DNA of 64,000 bases from Taudactylus pleione. Its lineage: Eukaryota > Chordata > Amphibia > Anura > Myobatrachidae. Where the stretch lies: NCBI GenBank assembly GCA_031769625.1, contig JAUIMM010000534.1, positions 10,556,001 to 10,620,000 of the forward strand, in the 5' to 3' direction. The notes beneath the pieces are model-generated. The model worked only from the letters and a program-made list of their open reading frames with translations, was not told the DNA's origin and ran no database searches. A program made the translations under genes and the position numbers. This document shows, piece after piece, positions 23,214 through 35,519 of this stretch; position 1 is the first letter of the stretch; every line of letters starts with the position of its first letter.

Positions 23214-23962
23214 AGGAGCGATTACAGAAGCAGATTTGAAAATAAAACTAGGATCTTTAATAAGTGCTTGAGTAGACATATAATGTGGCAGTAAATAAAA
23301 GTCCAGGAATATATAAATGTGCACAAGAGTTCTGTGGTGGGAGCAAAAGGGTTAATGTCCAAGTAGAAACAATTAGAGCTGTCCAGGTGTGCAGGTAGTG
23401 AAACTGAAAATAATCAAGCCAGGTTTGCAGATAGTGAACTGAAAATAAACAAGCCAGGTTTGCAGGTAGTGAACTGAAGCGCAGGATGTCAGCAGGCTCA
23501 GGCACTCAGGTATGGGCAAGGGTGATGGAGGAAGCGGGGTAGTCCAGTGGGAGCTAGGAGCTGACAGGCAGACTGGCAGACAGCGAATTCACAGGAACAG
23601 GAAAGCACAGAGAACTCCCTCTCAGCTAGGCTGAGATACACGTTGCACTGGCAAAGAAGGAAGGCACTGACCCTTCCTAAATACCCCATGCCGTGCTGTT
23701 ACTGGCCGGAGGGAACATGTGACTCACCAGGATTGGCAGCCACATCACATGGCCAGAAGGCAAGATGGCGGCGCCCATGCCAAATGGAACGGAGACGCCG
23801 CCAGGCCTTACCAGCGCAGAGTGACAACAGGCCCGCACAACAACGCGCGCAGCCAAAGCCCCCCGCCAGACACCAGCTCCGCCACCAGACAGCCCGCGCC
23901 ACAATGACCTCACAGGTAACACTCGCCTAGCGCCATGCTGAAATACCCTGGCCGTGACATGC
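23214..23962. repeat. GC-rich repeat with about 36-bp tandem units
   Basis: Units containing AAGCCAGGTTTGCAG and GTGAACTGAAAATAA repeat two to three times at 23396-23478. The 3' half (23690-23940) is GC- and CpG-rich. It looks like part of a dispersed element, but I cannot class it. Confidence 0.5.
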
Positions 23963-24495
23963 CAGGCCATCGTCAAGGCTCCTCTATACTGGCGTCCCTA
24001 ACATTAAGGGGTTCACGTCCAAGAAGCAAGGTACCCCAAAAAATTCCAGCCAAGGACCATCCCCAGGGCATCACACGAAAAGGGGAAAAAAGGTGATAGT
24101 GAAGTGTAAAGAATAGATTTGTAAAGATAAATCAATAAGTGTTAATGAAATGAGAAATAATTAAAATTACATAAATAATAAACAAACAATTAGAAAAGTG
24201 CTAAAAAATATCTGTGTGAATTAAGTGGTGATGCCCTGAAAAAGATCCAGCAAGAACAACTCTGGGGGCCCCTCTCCCAAACGCCCTGGGGATGGTCCTT
24301 GGCTGGAATTTTTTGGGGTACCTTGCTTCTCGGACGTGAACCCCTTAATGTTAGGGATGCCAGTATAGAGGAGCTATGACGATTGCCTGGCACTTATTCA
24401 TATATTTGCAAATGTATGTAACTAATACCTCTGAATCTCTATTATCATGTAGGATTTAAGTATCTGTTGTTGATATTGCTGCAGTGAGCTGGAGG
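23963..24495. repeat. R1 family foldback copy
   Basis: A ~110-bp segment at 23965-24075 is repeated inverted at 24284-24393 (CCCTGGGGATGGTCC and GGACCATCCCCAGGG among many). The R1 tail follows to 24495. The ~210-bp centre is AT-rich. Confidence 0.85.
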
Positions 24496-24504
24496 CAATC
24501 TTAT

Positions 24505-25160
24505 TTTTCTAGGGTTAGTATACCAACAGATGTTGGTCAATATCCTAACCCTCCCACTCTCCCTAACCCTCCCTCCCCAGTGCCTAAACCTAACCAACCC
24601 CCATAGTGACTAAACCTAACCTCCCCCTCCATGCACCCTAAACTTAACCCCTTAGTGCCTAACCCCAGGGTTGGACTGGCCCACAGGGGTACAGGGGAAT
24701 TCCCCGGTGGGCGCCATTGTCTAGGGGCCCCACCACTTCCTCTAGGTGTCAGGTTCCAGACTGTGCACTCATATTATACATTGTTACTTTATTAGAAGGT
24801 CAGTAACATGGTAGAGCAGGACCACGGATAAACATGGGTACTTGGTGTGCTTCTATAGAAACTACACCAAGATTCACCTATTGTGCCAAGCAGCTGTAGT
24901 GGTTGACCACAGCCCCGCTGGTGGCTGAGCACACCGCTTAAGCAAGGGCCCCTCACACTACATACTCCCTGGTAGGCCCTTCACGACCCAGTCTGACACT
25001 GCCTAACCCTAAACCTCCCACGAGTGCCTAACACTAACCCTTCCCCTAAACCCGCTACTTACCTTCGGGATGCCAGAGCTTAAATTCTGACAGATGTCTT
25101 GATTCCGGCGCCGGTATTCTAAGCGCTGACATCCAATGTGCCGGGATATTGACTCTATCC
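24505..25160. repeat. CCTAACC-rich repeat interrupted by a hAT MITE
   Basis: Repeated CCTAACCCT/CCTAAACC units occur at 24540-24665 and resume after 25002. The composition mirrors the TTAGGG-rich block at 4591-5157. The interruption is the element at 24666-25001. Confidence 0.7.
24666..25001. mobile_element. hAT MITE with exact 8-bp target duplication
   Basis: Termini CAGGGTTGGACTGG and CCCAGTCTGACACTG are inverted. CCTAACCC is duplicated exactly at 24658-24665 and 25002-25009. At 336 bp it is non-autonomous. It landed in the CCTAACC-rich repeat, so the duplication should be read with that repetition in mind. Confidence 0.8.
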
Positions 25161-25394
25161 TCCTGCCATAGGGCTGGTAATGCCATCACTGTCCTAGGAT
25201 CTGCATAGTAAATTCATCGGATATATTTTATAGACTACTCACAAAATCCTCCAGAGATTTTAGGGAACTGCACTGTAATGCTGTCAGAGATCTGTGGAGC
25301 CTACATTGTAAAGCCACAAGATTTGTGCCTCTGCATTTTATTGTGGCCTCTGGAATAAGGTTTGCATGGAACAGTAACTACTAGTGTGCATTGA

Positions 25395-25803
25395 CTTTTT
25401 ACCAGGGTTTACTAATACCACCTTCAGACCACAATCCTGGGTCTGCCCTTGATTTCAAACCATGTTACAGCTGCTCACACCCCTTTCATACTGTACCTTG
25501 GACACAGGTTATTTCCTTGTCGACCCCTTTCACCCTGCATCCGTGTCTGCCCTGTCTAGTGTGTAAATCATTAGAAGTAGACATTTTTTACTGGCTCACA
25601 AAGATGACTCGTGAGCAGTGGTTGGTTACCTCCAATGAGAGCCTTTTACTGTCACACCGCAGCCAACACGGAACAATCCCAGGAATAACTCTGGTGTCAA
25701 GATTTCGGGTCACACAACATGGGTTGACCCCTTCACACAGACACACGACCGGGATTGCCACGGCAATATCCCCGGTCCAAGGTGCTGTGTGAAAGGGGTA
25801 TAA
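25395..25803. repeat. Non-autonomous repeat, ACCC/GGGT family
   Basis: Ends near AATACCACCTTCAGACC and GTGAAAGGGGTATAAA, with internal CTGGGTCTGCC. Same family as 5530-5992 and 28455-28984. Confidence 0.55.
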
Positions 25804-27015
25804 ATAATTATATGTATTGTAACACGGGGTGTAGAAATAAGGACTTACGACAGGCAGGTACTCGGAAAAGAAATGTCTTCACTGGCAGCAGACACTGCAC
25901 TTTAGCATACATAGGATTAGGCCTGGACACACAGGCCCATAACATAAACAAACAGAATAAAGTAAATGTCCCTGCACTCCCAGTGCTTAGTGGTTAGTCT
26001 GCTGCAATGGCCTGCAGCCACAGTCTGCCATGCTCTTCCAGCATAGCCAAAATCTTCAGTCCCTGACATTACAGAGCTTTGGCCTACTAATTAGCTACTT
26101 GCGGCGTCAGTGCACAGAGCACTGGGTGTATGAGAGTTTTAAACTCTTCCTGTTCTCCAGTGATGATTTCAGCTGGGTTTGTGCAAGCCAGAAAACCCGG
26201 AGCTCCACACCTCCACTGCTACTGCAGAATGCACAGGCTTCACTCTAGCCTCACTTGGAGGGAGCTGATCCCACAGGGATGTGGGCAATTCAGGTGAGAG
26301 ACAACCCCTCTCACCACAGTATGTATATTAAATATTAACACAATTTGTGTTTAATATTGATCATTAAGATGCTCTCAATATTGTATAAATATCACTTTAC
26401 AACATTATTCTCTATTTTTATAGATGTCATTAGAATGGTCTGTATATTGTACAGAAGCCAATAAAATGATCTACACTATATATGGAGGCCAATAGAATGA
26501 TATGTAATTTACAGCAGTCACTAATGTTCTTTGTATTGTCTAGAGGTTAGTAGTATTATCTCTTATTTATGTCACTCATTAAGATGCTTTATGTGTAATA
26601 TTTATTCTATTATAACTTAATTACATACCACTCATGTAAACCAATGTGTGTATTCCACCCACTGGTGTGCTGATCCTGCCTACTTGTGTTTGCTATGTCT
26701 GCCAGTGCAGTGCTTTGCCTATGTGTATGTTAGCTCTGCCCACCTGCCATCACAGTGACTACCCCCACAATTGCATATTGCCTAAAAACAATGTAGGGCT
26801 CATGTGAGGTACACACTTGGCCAGCCATCCGGCCGACCTATTTGGTAAGTAAGTGTCTGTGCATACACACTGACCAATAGGCCGACCGATATGTCTGGCC
26901 AGAACAAAGCCATCCCTAGCCAATTTGGTGCCTTAGACAAGATTTTGGCTGGTGCTCCCCAGCAGATAATCTCACCACCAATTCTAGTGTTTGTATGCGG
27001 ACACCAAAAGATTAA
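25804..27015. other. Unassigned intergenic DNA with MITE fragments
   Basis: Imperfect short repeats of the type TATTGTATA..AATAAAATG occur at 26380-26600. About 26800-26910 has GGTACACACTTGGCC and CCGGCCGACC blocks typical of MITE pieces. No gene supported. Confidence 0.4.
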
Positions 27016-27219
27016 TATATATATATATATATATATATGATATAGATATATATACACATTATATATGATGTATATACAATATATGATCTATATACAGTAT
27101 CTATATATAGAGTCAGGTTGGGTACAAGCTCCCAACGCGTTTCGTCAACAGCACACTTTCCCCTTGAAGAAGTCCGCTGTTGACGAAACGCGTTGGGGCC
27201 TGTACCCAACCTGACTCTA
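27016..27219. repeat. (TA)n tract and foldback with GAAACGCGTTGG
   Basis: A TA run at 27016-27039 is followed by AT-rich DNA. At 27113-27219 AGAGTCAGGTTGGGTAC is inverted as GTACCCAACCTGACTCT, and CCAACGCGTTTCGTCAAC as GTTGACGAAACGCGTTGG, around a CTTGAAGAAGTCC centre. Confidence 0.9.
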
Positions 27220-27513
27220 TCCTCCTATATACATGAAATAAGATAAGCTCTTTATGTATTTATTTATATGCTCTGTATTTATTTTTATTCATTCTCTATT
27301 GTATTAATTATCTTTTTAAATGTCATTTGTGTCCTTCTAGCTATGATTTTATGTTGGTTGTCATTATTAAAAAAAAAAATTAATATTTACTTATTCATGG
27401 TCTAGATCTATTTATATTAGACTTTAGTTACTATCATGTCTATTTAATTAGCATTCTCTTGCACATTTTTGCACCACAAAGCACTTTAAGGCTCTCTGAC
27501 CTGATTACACTGT

Positions 27514-27518
<5 letters not shown>
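27220..27518. other. AT-rich unassigned DNA
   Basis: No gene or repeat structure was recognised. Confidence 0.4.
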
Positions 27519-27571
<53 letters not shown>

Positions 27572-27598
27572 ACACATACAAATATTTATATGTATGCG

Positions 27599-27644
<46 letters not shown>
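27519..27644. repeat. (TA)n and (CA)n microsatellites
   Basis: A TA run at 27519-27568, a CA run near 27600-27615 and a second TA run to 27644. Confidence 0.95.
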
Positions 27645-27647
<3 letters not shown>

Positions 27648-28454
27648 CACAGGTCAGCCAGGCTGGAGTGGTAGTCGCCGGGACCATCCTGACTCCCGGG
27701 ATGTGCTGCAGTGCCAGTGGACTGGTGCCTGCCTTCTGATGCCTTGTCCAATGGGCACTGGGTGACGGTGGTGGCTAATATGGAGGCAGAAGCGGAGCCG
27801 GAGTCTTGAGTTGGCACTCATGGCTTTGCTCTGCAAAGGACCATGGGAGGAGTGGCCGTGGCTGCGCATGCACTCCCGCAGCTGGGGCCATCTTCCTTGT
27901 CTCCTGTGTGCAGAAGCTCATTCTGACCTGGCTGTCACCACAGTAACCTGACTGGCTGACAGCTATGCTGCCAGATTGAAGCTGAGCTCCGATCACAGCA
28001 GTGGCACGGGGGGGAGCTGCAGAGCCGTGGAATGCCCCTAGGCACTCCAGATGCCCTAGGCATATGCTTAGAATGCCTATGCCTAGGGCCGGCCAGCATA
28101 TGGATTTGTTGGTTGGTCATCAGTACACACAGGCAGATGCAAGAGATGCTGTATATCTGAACAATATATCACATCTGCCGTGCTGTGCGGCCGACGCAAT
28201 ATATATATAGGTGTGAACTACATGATTTGTAGATATATCGGGTGTACATACTGACTGATGGACTGAACAATATATGGTTCATCGGTTGTATAACAGAAAT
28301 ATCTTACAGTGTGTACCCAGCATACCCCACCTAATTTTGTATTGTCCACACCTATAGTTGATTTGATCCCACTTGCACAAAGTCACTTTCAGAATATTTT
28401 GCAGGGCAACTTTAAGTCCCCAATTCACCTGTAGTGGATGCAACTGAGGTTCTT
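27645..28454. other. GC-rich then mixed unassigned DNA
   Basis: 27650-28000 is GC-rich without a convincing frame. 28030-28110 repeats CCTAGG/GCATATG short inverted motifs. 28120-28320 carries CAGTACACACAGGC and CAGTGTGTACCCAGCAT, probable MITE ends. Confidence 0.4.
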
Positions 28455-28984
28455 TAATACCCCTTTACACCAAAGTCCCTGGTCTGACCCGGAATTTGAA
28501 CCACTTTTCCAATCCAGATCAGACCCGGGTCAGACCCCCTTTTACACCGCGGCACCAACCCAGACACGGAGCCGGGTCAGCATTGACCCGGCTCTCCAGG
28601 GCATTTGAGCAGTGCTTCTTACACCCCCCCCCCTCCAACCCCCTTACCTTACTCCACAATGTTTGGAGGCAGGGAGGGCCGGTGGGGTGTGCTGCTCCGT
28701 TCTGGTCGGCCCGGCAGTGGACACTTGGAGATGATGTCACCTCCAAGTGCCACTGAAGCCGGCCAGTCGGGCAGCATGCGACGCGACATGGGTCATTGTG
28801 CCCGGGGTCGCGCATTTTACACTGCAGGGTAACCTGGGAACGACCCATGCTCAACCCTGCAAGCCAGTCGGGTTGGATCCCGGGGTCACTTGACCCGGGT
28901 TGATCAGTTTACACTGAAGAAAATCCCGGGTTGATGCGTGTTCACGTGTATCAACCCGGGATTTTTAAGTGGGGTATAAAAGGG
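28455..28984. repeat. Non-autonomous repeat, ACCC/GGGT family
   Basis: Begins near AATACCCCTTTACACC and ends GGGGTATAAAAGGGGTATAA, with many GACCCGGGTCA-like inner inverted motifs. The best-preserved member of the family in the window. Confidence 0.7.
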
Positions 28985-29245
28985 GTATAATTGTGCATGA
29001 AGAAGCATGGTTACATACAGTATGCAGTTCCGGGTACGAGGTGCTAGGGGGTGCAAGAGGTGATATTTGAGTAAATGATGAGATGAAAATAGTATCCAAT
29101 AGGTTCAGGAACGGCAATGGTAAATAGTAAATTGATGTGGTGAAAGTGTTACACACTAACATAAAAAGCAGTTTGAAATGTATCAAGCTATTGTAAATAT
29201 TAAATATAGGTGAATAGGAGATTTCAGTTTGGCAGTAGTCCTAAA

Positions 29246-29450
29246 GGCCCCCATACATCAGAGATTGATTGCAGCAATCGTGCAATTTGCAATGGATTGT
29301 GTATAAAAATCTTTCCCTTTTTCAATCGATTGTGGCAATTCTGCAATCTGCAATCTGCAATCGATTGAAAAAGGGAAAGAAATTTATACACAATCCATTG
29401 CAAATTGCACGATTGCTGTAATCAATCTCTGATGTATGGGGGCCTTTAGA
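29246..29450. repeat. Near-perfect foldback MITE
   Basis: CTAAAGGCCCCCATACATCA at the left is the exact inverse of the right end. Arms of about 90 bp (GATTGATTGCAGCAATCG, CAATCGATTG) pair almost without mismatch around a short CAATCTGCAATCTG centre. Confidence 0.95.
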
Positions 29451-29484
29451 TTTAGTTCATTCTCTTTTACAGCCCCTCTCTCTA

Positions 29485-30000
29485 GGGGCCTGATTCATTA
29501 CAGAACTCTCAAAAAATGGCATCTGTTCAATCAAGATGGCAGTACTTTTCAGGTGCATGAAAGGGAGGGGTCATACCAAGTAGAAAAAAGGGGGGGGATA
29601 ACCCCCTATTGTTCCTCACCACACTGAATAATACTTGCAACAATATATGAAGACTATATGGTAATAGAAATTCTGAGATATTAGTTGCATGCATTTGCAA
29701 ATACATGGGAAGCTAACAGAGTAGGCCTTATAATTGGTATATATTACATTTGGGGTGAGCGTTTGGGTGTAGGGCCCCCGAGGCTACTCTGGCTAGGCCT
29801 CCTCAAGGCATCACCACTTAATACCACTATACAATATACTTAATATATATAGTTACTTTTCACATCACCTTTTATGTTTGTTTTTTATTCATGTCATTTT
29901 TTCACATATATTTTAACCTCTTTTTCAACACTTATTAACTACTCACACACATCTATACTTTACACAACACTCTTTTCCATTTTTCGTGTGATGCCCTGGG
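29485..30000 (+). repeat. R1 family copy after a Harbinger-type MITE end
   Basis: 29485-29510 shows GGGGCCTGATTCATTACAG. Then reversed tail-like sequence (ACTGAATAATACTTGCAACA to TTTGCAAATACATG) and the forward R1 body TTGGGGTGAGCGTTTGGG to CGTGTGATGCCCTGGG. Confidence 0.6.
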
Positions 30001-30290
30001 CTGCAGTGGCAAACGCAGGATTTCTAGAGGGGGGTTTCCAAATGCTTGATTTTAGAGTGAGTGTGGCCTGTCCATGAAGAGGGCATAATTAGCACTTATC
30101 CAGTTTTAATTACATACACAGTATATTGTGTGGCATAAGTCCAGCACATACAAGACCAGCAATCACAGTATGCCATTAGATGCGGCAGTAGGGCCTTCCT
30201 GCCTGAGCAGAATGTTTTTTTTCAGATGTGGGCACCATTCCAGAGCATTGGAGCAAGTCCAGGAGTCTGAGGGAGCAGCAGAAGAACTTA
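30001..30290. other. hAT-like TIR fragment and unassigned DNA
   Basis: 30004-30045 starts CAGTGGCAAACGCAGGATTT, a hAT-style terminus. The remainder is unassigned. Confidence 0.4.
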
Positions 30291-31648
30291 GGGCCTGATT
30301 CTGACCCGCTCGCGAGCACTGTACTTTCGCAAGCGGGTCGATGGTGCCTAAGTGCGCATGCGCACGACGGAGGGAGCTCCGTTGTGCGCATGCGCGAGGC
30401 CCGGCGAGCGACGGGGAATCCGTCGCTCGGGGTCTCGCACCAAAGAGGGCGTGCTGTCGATGGTGAGTGACAGCACGCCCCCTTTGGTGGGCGTGCCGGG
30501 GGCGTGGCTGCCAGACGGAGGCATTCCCATGGGAACGCCTACCGTCTGGGGACGGCCCCACTGACATCACTAGTGATGTCAGTGGGAGTGATTTTGGCTC
30601 TGATAGAGCCAAAATCACTCCAGGGCTTGCGGCAGCGAGACCCTACCGAAAGGGTCTCGTTGCAAGCCCGATGGTCGCAATGGTCTTGACTATCGCGACC
30701 ATCATCATGGACACTCACATAAGCTGTGGGCAGTGCCAGATTAAGGTCCTCAAGGGCCTGGAGCTGAAATCTATGAAGGGCCTATTGTGTACTGTCGCAG
30801 GGGGTGTGACTACTGCTATGGGGGTGTGACCAATGATGTGGGGGCGTGGCCTGTGTCATGGGGTGTTGCTAGCATCATGGAGCATAGCTACCCACATACA
30901 TTGAACCATCTTCATCACCCTCCCCTTTTTGATTATATGAAACATACACTACCTGTTCTATAAAAAATAAAAACCACAAACTATGGTTTATTAATAAAAT
31001 GCAACATTTTTTATTAATAAAGTGCTTTAACAGAAACATAGCTGAAAATTGCTAGTTTTCAAATAATTAACTTTGAACAAAGTAAAAAGTGCAGAACATG
31101 AAAACATAAATAATACTAAATAAATATTAAATAAAACTAAATATGTGATCTGGATAATACTTAATATGCATATTAAATATTACATAAAATAAACTATGTG
31201 AACCATGACTGCAAAATAAGTGACCTGTGCTTTAATTAAGCTCACTGTCTCACCCCGACCTCGCAGCGTGCAAAATTACGGGTAGTGTATAAGGTAATTC
31301 TGCTCCATATTTCTAGTAATGATGACGAATTCAATCATATTACCAGAGATATTAATCGCCTATGACAAATCTGACAGACATTGGAGCGCCATACAGACTG
31401 CAATAGCAAACAGGCAGCGATCAATTGAGCCCATAAAAAAAAGTCACTGTGTAAACAATCAAACTTTAAAATTGGTAGTATTAGAAATCCAAAAGTGGTT
31501 TGTTTAATCATAAAACATTTTGGTAAAGAGCATATGTGCTTTCATATAAACCACACTTAGCTTTAAACTCTAATATTACATTTCAACTTGCACTAGATAG
31601 GTGGTAAACAACTAGACTCCAACAAACTGAGGATAAGAACAAGTATTG

Positions 31649-34181
31649 CTATACATGAACTTTTCTTGCTTTTCGACTGGCAAATTCTTCTATTACATTT
31701 TCCATATCAATTTCTCTTAATATTTCATTTTCAATGCATAAAAGAGAGAGCGCATTTAGGCGCTGTTGTGCCATGGAGGATCTCAGTGCATTTTTTACTC
31801 GCTTCAGTGCAGAAAAGCTGCGCTCACCACTGCAGTTGGTGACCATCAAACAAAGGTACATGCGCAGTGAAACGGCAACATTTGGGAAGTTACCAACTAA
31901 TGCCTCTGTAATTAGAAATTTATACATTTTGATTTCTTGGCTCTCATGTGTATCTTTATTTGCACTGGATGAAATGTAGATATGAAACAAAGCAACAAAG
32001 TGTACTACTTCATCTGCATATTCTGGACCAAGATCTCCTGGGTATATTTCTACCAATGTACTGGCCTTAGCACGTAGGTCATCTGATGTTGAAGAGCACA
32101 GTTCTGAAAGAAATCCAAATCTGTGTTGAATGACACTGTATGCTGCTTGTCTTTGATTTAGCGATGCCAATAGCTGATCAATTATGGGAAGAAAAGTGTT
32201 CACTTTAAATTTGTCTGATGGTGAAAGTCCAGCAGCTGCATCTTCAGCACCCCCAAAGTCCCACTTTTTATTTCTTTTAATTTGTCTTCTTTGTTTGTAA
32301 TCATCACAAGAGTAAAGAATTTTACTTTGGTTCTCAAACTCTGTAAACTGAGAACGGAGGCTTTCTACAAACATTTTTAAGGATTCCAAAATGTCTGCGG
32401 CTCTATTCAGATCCAGTTTTGAATCTTGAAGAAAATTACTGGTTTTATGAAACCGGCTCAGTATTGTGGACCAGAGTTGCACCATTATCCCATTTTCTAA
32501 TTGGCTCATTAGAGAATAAAGTCCCTTTGCTTCCAAACATGTCTCTTCCCTTTCAGATGTGTCATTTCCCATATTGTGCAGCAGATCTTTAATAGCTGGA
32601 TAGCCTTTTTTCAAGGCATTAAGGGCATCATGATGAGCAGACCAACGTGTGTCTAAAAGGCTTTTCAGTGTAGGCAATCCAAGGGGCTTGAAGACATCTG
32701 TCAGAAGATTCCACCGATGTGTTGATGTAGAAAAAAAAACATATAACTTCTGAACAAAGTCAAAAAACAAAACTGCCTCAGGGCAACATTTTACAGCACT
32801 TTGCCCGATAAGATTTAAAGAATGCCCATAGCATGGAATATATTCAGCCAGCTTGTTCTTCTGACGTATCAAGGCCTGCATACCATTGTATTTTCCACTC
32901 ATATTCGATGCATTATCATATGACTGGCCCCGGCAATCTTGAATGGAAATTCCATTTTCTTCAAGAAAAAGAAAAAGGGTGTTTGCCAAGTGATCTCCAG
33001 TGGGTCCACGTACTGGAATAAACTTGGTAAAACGCTCAATGGGTCCACTTGGAAGCACATAGCGAAATATAAGCGTCAGCTGATCAGTGTGTGAAATATC
33101 GGGTGTTGAGTCCACACTTACAGAATAGTACTTAGATTTTTTTATCTCAGCTATGATCTGCCGCAATACTTGTTGGCCAATCACCTCAATAAATTCATCA
33201 AAAATGGTTGAGGACAGGTATAATACGTGTCCTCGCCCTTTGTTTGCATGCATCTGAATATGTTCAGCAAGGAAGGGATCATACTCTGCCAAAAATTCGA
33301 GACATCCTAAATAATTGCCATTGTGTACTGATCCAATGATTTCATCATTTCCACGAAAGGCAAGACCTCTTGATGACAGGAATTTGATAGCACTTAAAAT
33401 TCTGCGAAGAATTTGATGCCAGTACTTTTTTTCAGACTCAAATTGAATCACCAGAGATTTGTCTACACGTTCTCCGGTCAATTTTCTTTTAATAAGTTTC
33501 TCAAGAGACTCTGCATGAGTTGCACTACTTTCATGGCGGCTTAAATCTCTGGCTGCATGTCTCCAGTCTGAATAACATCAGTTGCCAACAGTAAGGTGGC
33601 ATCTGAAGAAAATAATTTACAGTGAGCACAAAAGAGTTTGAGCATTTTTGGTGAGTAGCAAAGCCAGTCACGCTGAACTTTCTCACCATTCATTTGTTGA
33701 CGATAAAACAATGACTTTGTACAATGTCGTGCAAAATGTTCACCAGGAAATATTTTTCTGGTATTCGTAAAATCACTGTCCAGGAAGTGGCAATCAGCGA
33801 CTCCCTTCTGACAAAAAAATTCGCGCAAAGTTTCCGAAACTTTCCACTCTCCTACATCATTTGAAAAAGAAGTGTTTTTTGATTGTTCAACCACAATTTC
33901 TGAGTCACCTTCAACGATTCCCTGGTCACATTTTGGATATCTATTATATCTGCATGATCACTGGATGCACTGGGACTGGTTTCACTTGTACCAGCTTCAC
34001 TTGCACCAACTGTAAAGTCTCTGACAGTGGATGTACTTGGACTGACTACAGAGGAACTGGCTGCACTTTTTACAGAACAAAAGTCTGTAATTTGTTTGGT
34101 CTTAGCCAATACTTTCTCTAGGTGTTTCTTTTCCTCTTTCTTAGCTTTTATTTTATCCCAGCCACTCTGTTGTTTCTTCAT
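31649..34181 (-). pseudogene. hAT transposase, ZMYM1/TTF-finger type, frameshifted
   Basis: Reading leftward from ATG 34181, the protein is split over three frames: about 34181-33930, 33930-33565 and 33565-31649, so at least two frameshifts (near 33930 and 33565) break it. The middle part carries a TTF-type zinc finger (RDWLCYSPKMLKLFCAHC). The long last part (610 codons counted from 33481) has hAT catalytic landmarks: D124 in YSVSVDSTPD, D189 in GQSYDNAS, C217/H220 in PCYGHS, W280 in DTRW and E553 in CSGERSFSALK, followed by the C-terminal hAT dimerisation segment. In this family the enzyme cuts and pastes the element's ends. An AG acceptor (TTCATTCAG) lies just upstream of the ATG, so a 5' non-coding exon is likely. 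Given the breaks this copy should not make a full enzyme. Confidence 0.9.
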
Positions 34182-34465
34182 GTTAACCTGAATGAAAAAT
34201 AAAATGTCACTCGTAACATAGTTGTTTCTCTATCTTATTCAACACCCCGCTAACATTTAACTGTATAAAACACATTGGAGCTGATTCTGAATTGGACAGA
34301 TCTCTGTACGGATTAGAATAGCAAGTTTTAGCATACAGCGCATGTGCAGATATGAATTTATGAATTTTGTCATTTTTCCGTCCTACCCTGAAGGGCCAGA
34401 TATGGGCAGTGACAATGTTCTGTCTCGTCAGAGTATAGCTAGAAGCCTGTGCTATTCTGAGTTAT
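34182..34465. other. 5' non-coding DNA of the ZMYM-type hAT element
   Basis: Upstream (minus sense) of the transposase ATG; no gene or repeat was recognised. Confidence 0.4.
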
Positions 34466-34920
34466 AGTGCATACAGACGGTCAGATAAACTGTACGATTT
34501 TATCAATAACGATCATATTATTATAATTCAAATCGTACAGTTTCTGGCCCCTGCAAACGACCAAACGATGGTCAATGTGCGGGCACAAAAGGTCAATAAC
34601 GACCATCGACCGCCGCCCGTGCATACAGTCCAACCTGGTCGATATCGACCAGGTTAGTTTGTTTACTATAGGGACCCGCGATATTTGCGTGTCGCTAAAG
34701 TCTTTGGGGGGTTAATGTATGTGTTGGATGCTCAATAACGATCATCTAACACATGCAGGCCGATCAGATAACTATCATTATCATTATCTGATCGTGCCCC
34801 CATCTGACTGTGTGTACGCTCCATTATTTACCAGTCGCTATAGTTTTTGGGGGGTTAATTTATGTGTTGGATGCTCGATAACGATCATCTAACAAATGCA
34901 GGCCGATCAGATGGACTTAT
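34466..34920. repeat. Foldback MITE with a perfect palindrome and a direct repeat
   Basis: Ends CATACAGACGGTCAGAT and ATCTGACTGTGTGTACG are inverted (34466-34816). A 24-bp perfect palindrome centred on GATATC lies at 34632-34655. A ~80-bp segment around 34700-34785 (GGGGGGTTAATGTATGTG) recurs at 34840-34915, 145 bp downstream. Confidence 0.8.
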
Positions 34921-35274
34921 GGAGAATGTAAAGCCTGTGTCAGACAGATCTCTTGCACCACGCATGGAGCTGGTGCCGATACTAATGGTGATGCTTGTGG
35001 CTCTAAACAGACAAACAGTGAGTGGAGCGGCTTCCCGCTTCCAGGCACATGGAATTTTTCATTAGCCAAATGGAACTACCATTAGCATAAAGTAGTAAAT
35101 CAGGCTTTAACGACTACACGCAAATACAGATATTTTGCATCCAACTCAGACTCAGCTCCATTGCTTAATCTGCAAATAAACTGTGCTCTACATATAGAAG
35201 ACATATTTCCCAGCGAACAGTCATTGATATTACTTAGAGTTTGAAACAATGACTGTACAATTAACACACATACA

Positions 35275-35307
<33 letters not shown>

Positions 35308-35519
35308 TACGGTTATATATGTGACGACTACTTACTGCTGCTTGACAAAGACTTGTTTAGTGGGGCAGACACGAAAGGGAATTATCCTCTGAAACCATAC
35401 AGACTACTCAGATTCCCAAATGCTTTGATGGCTGAAGGAATATACATTATTGTTAGTATAGGTGTTTATTTATTTTTTTATTACACATATAACAAAAAAA
35501 GTATATAGTATTGAACTCT
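34921..35519. other. Unassigned DNA with a (TA)n tract
   Basis: A TA run lies at 35277-35308. The rest has no supported gene. Confidence 0.45.

Noticed and set aside
30163..30618. 151-codon minus-strand open frame
   Set aside because: It lies in a GC-rich palindromic MITE that is open in several frames on both strands, and the relative at 35520-36069 does not keep it as a protein.
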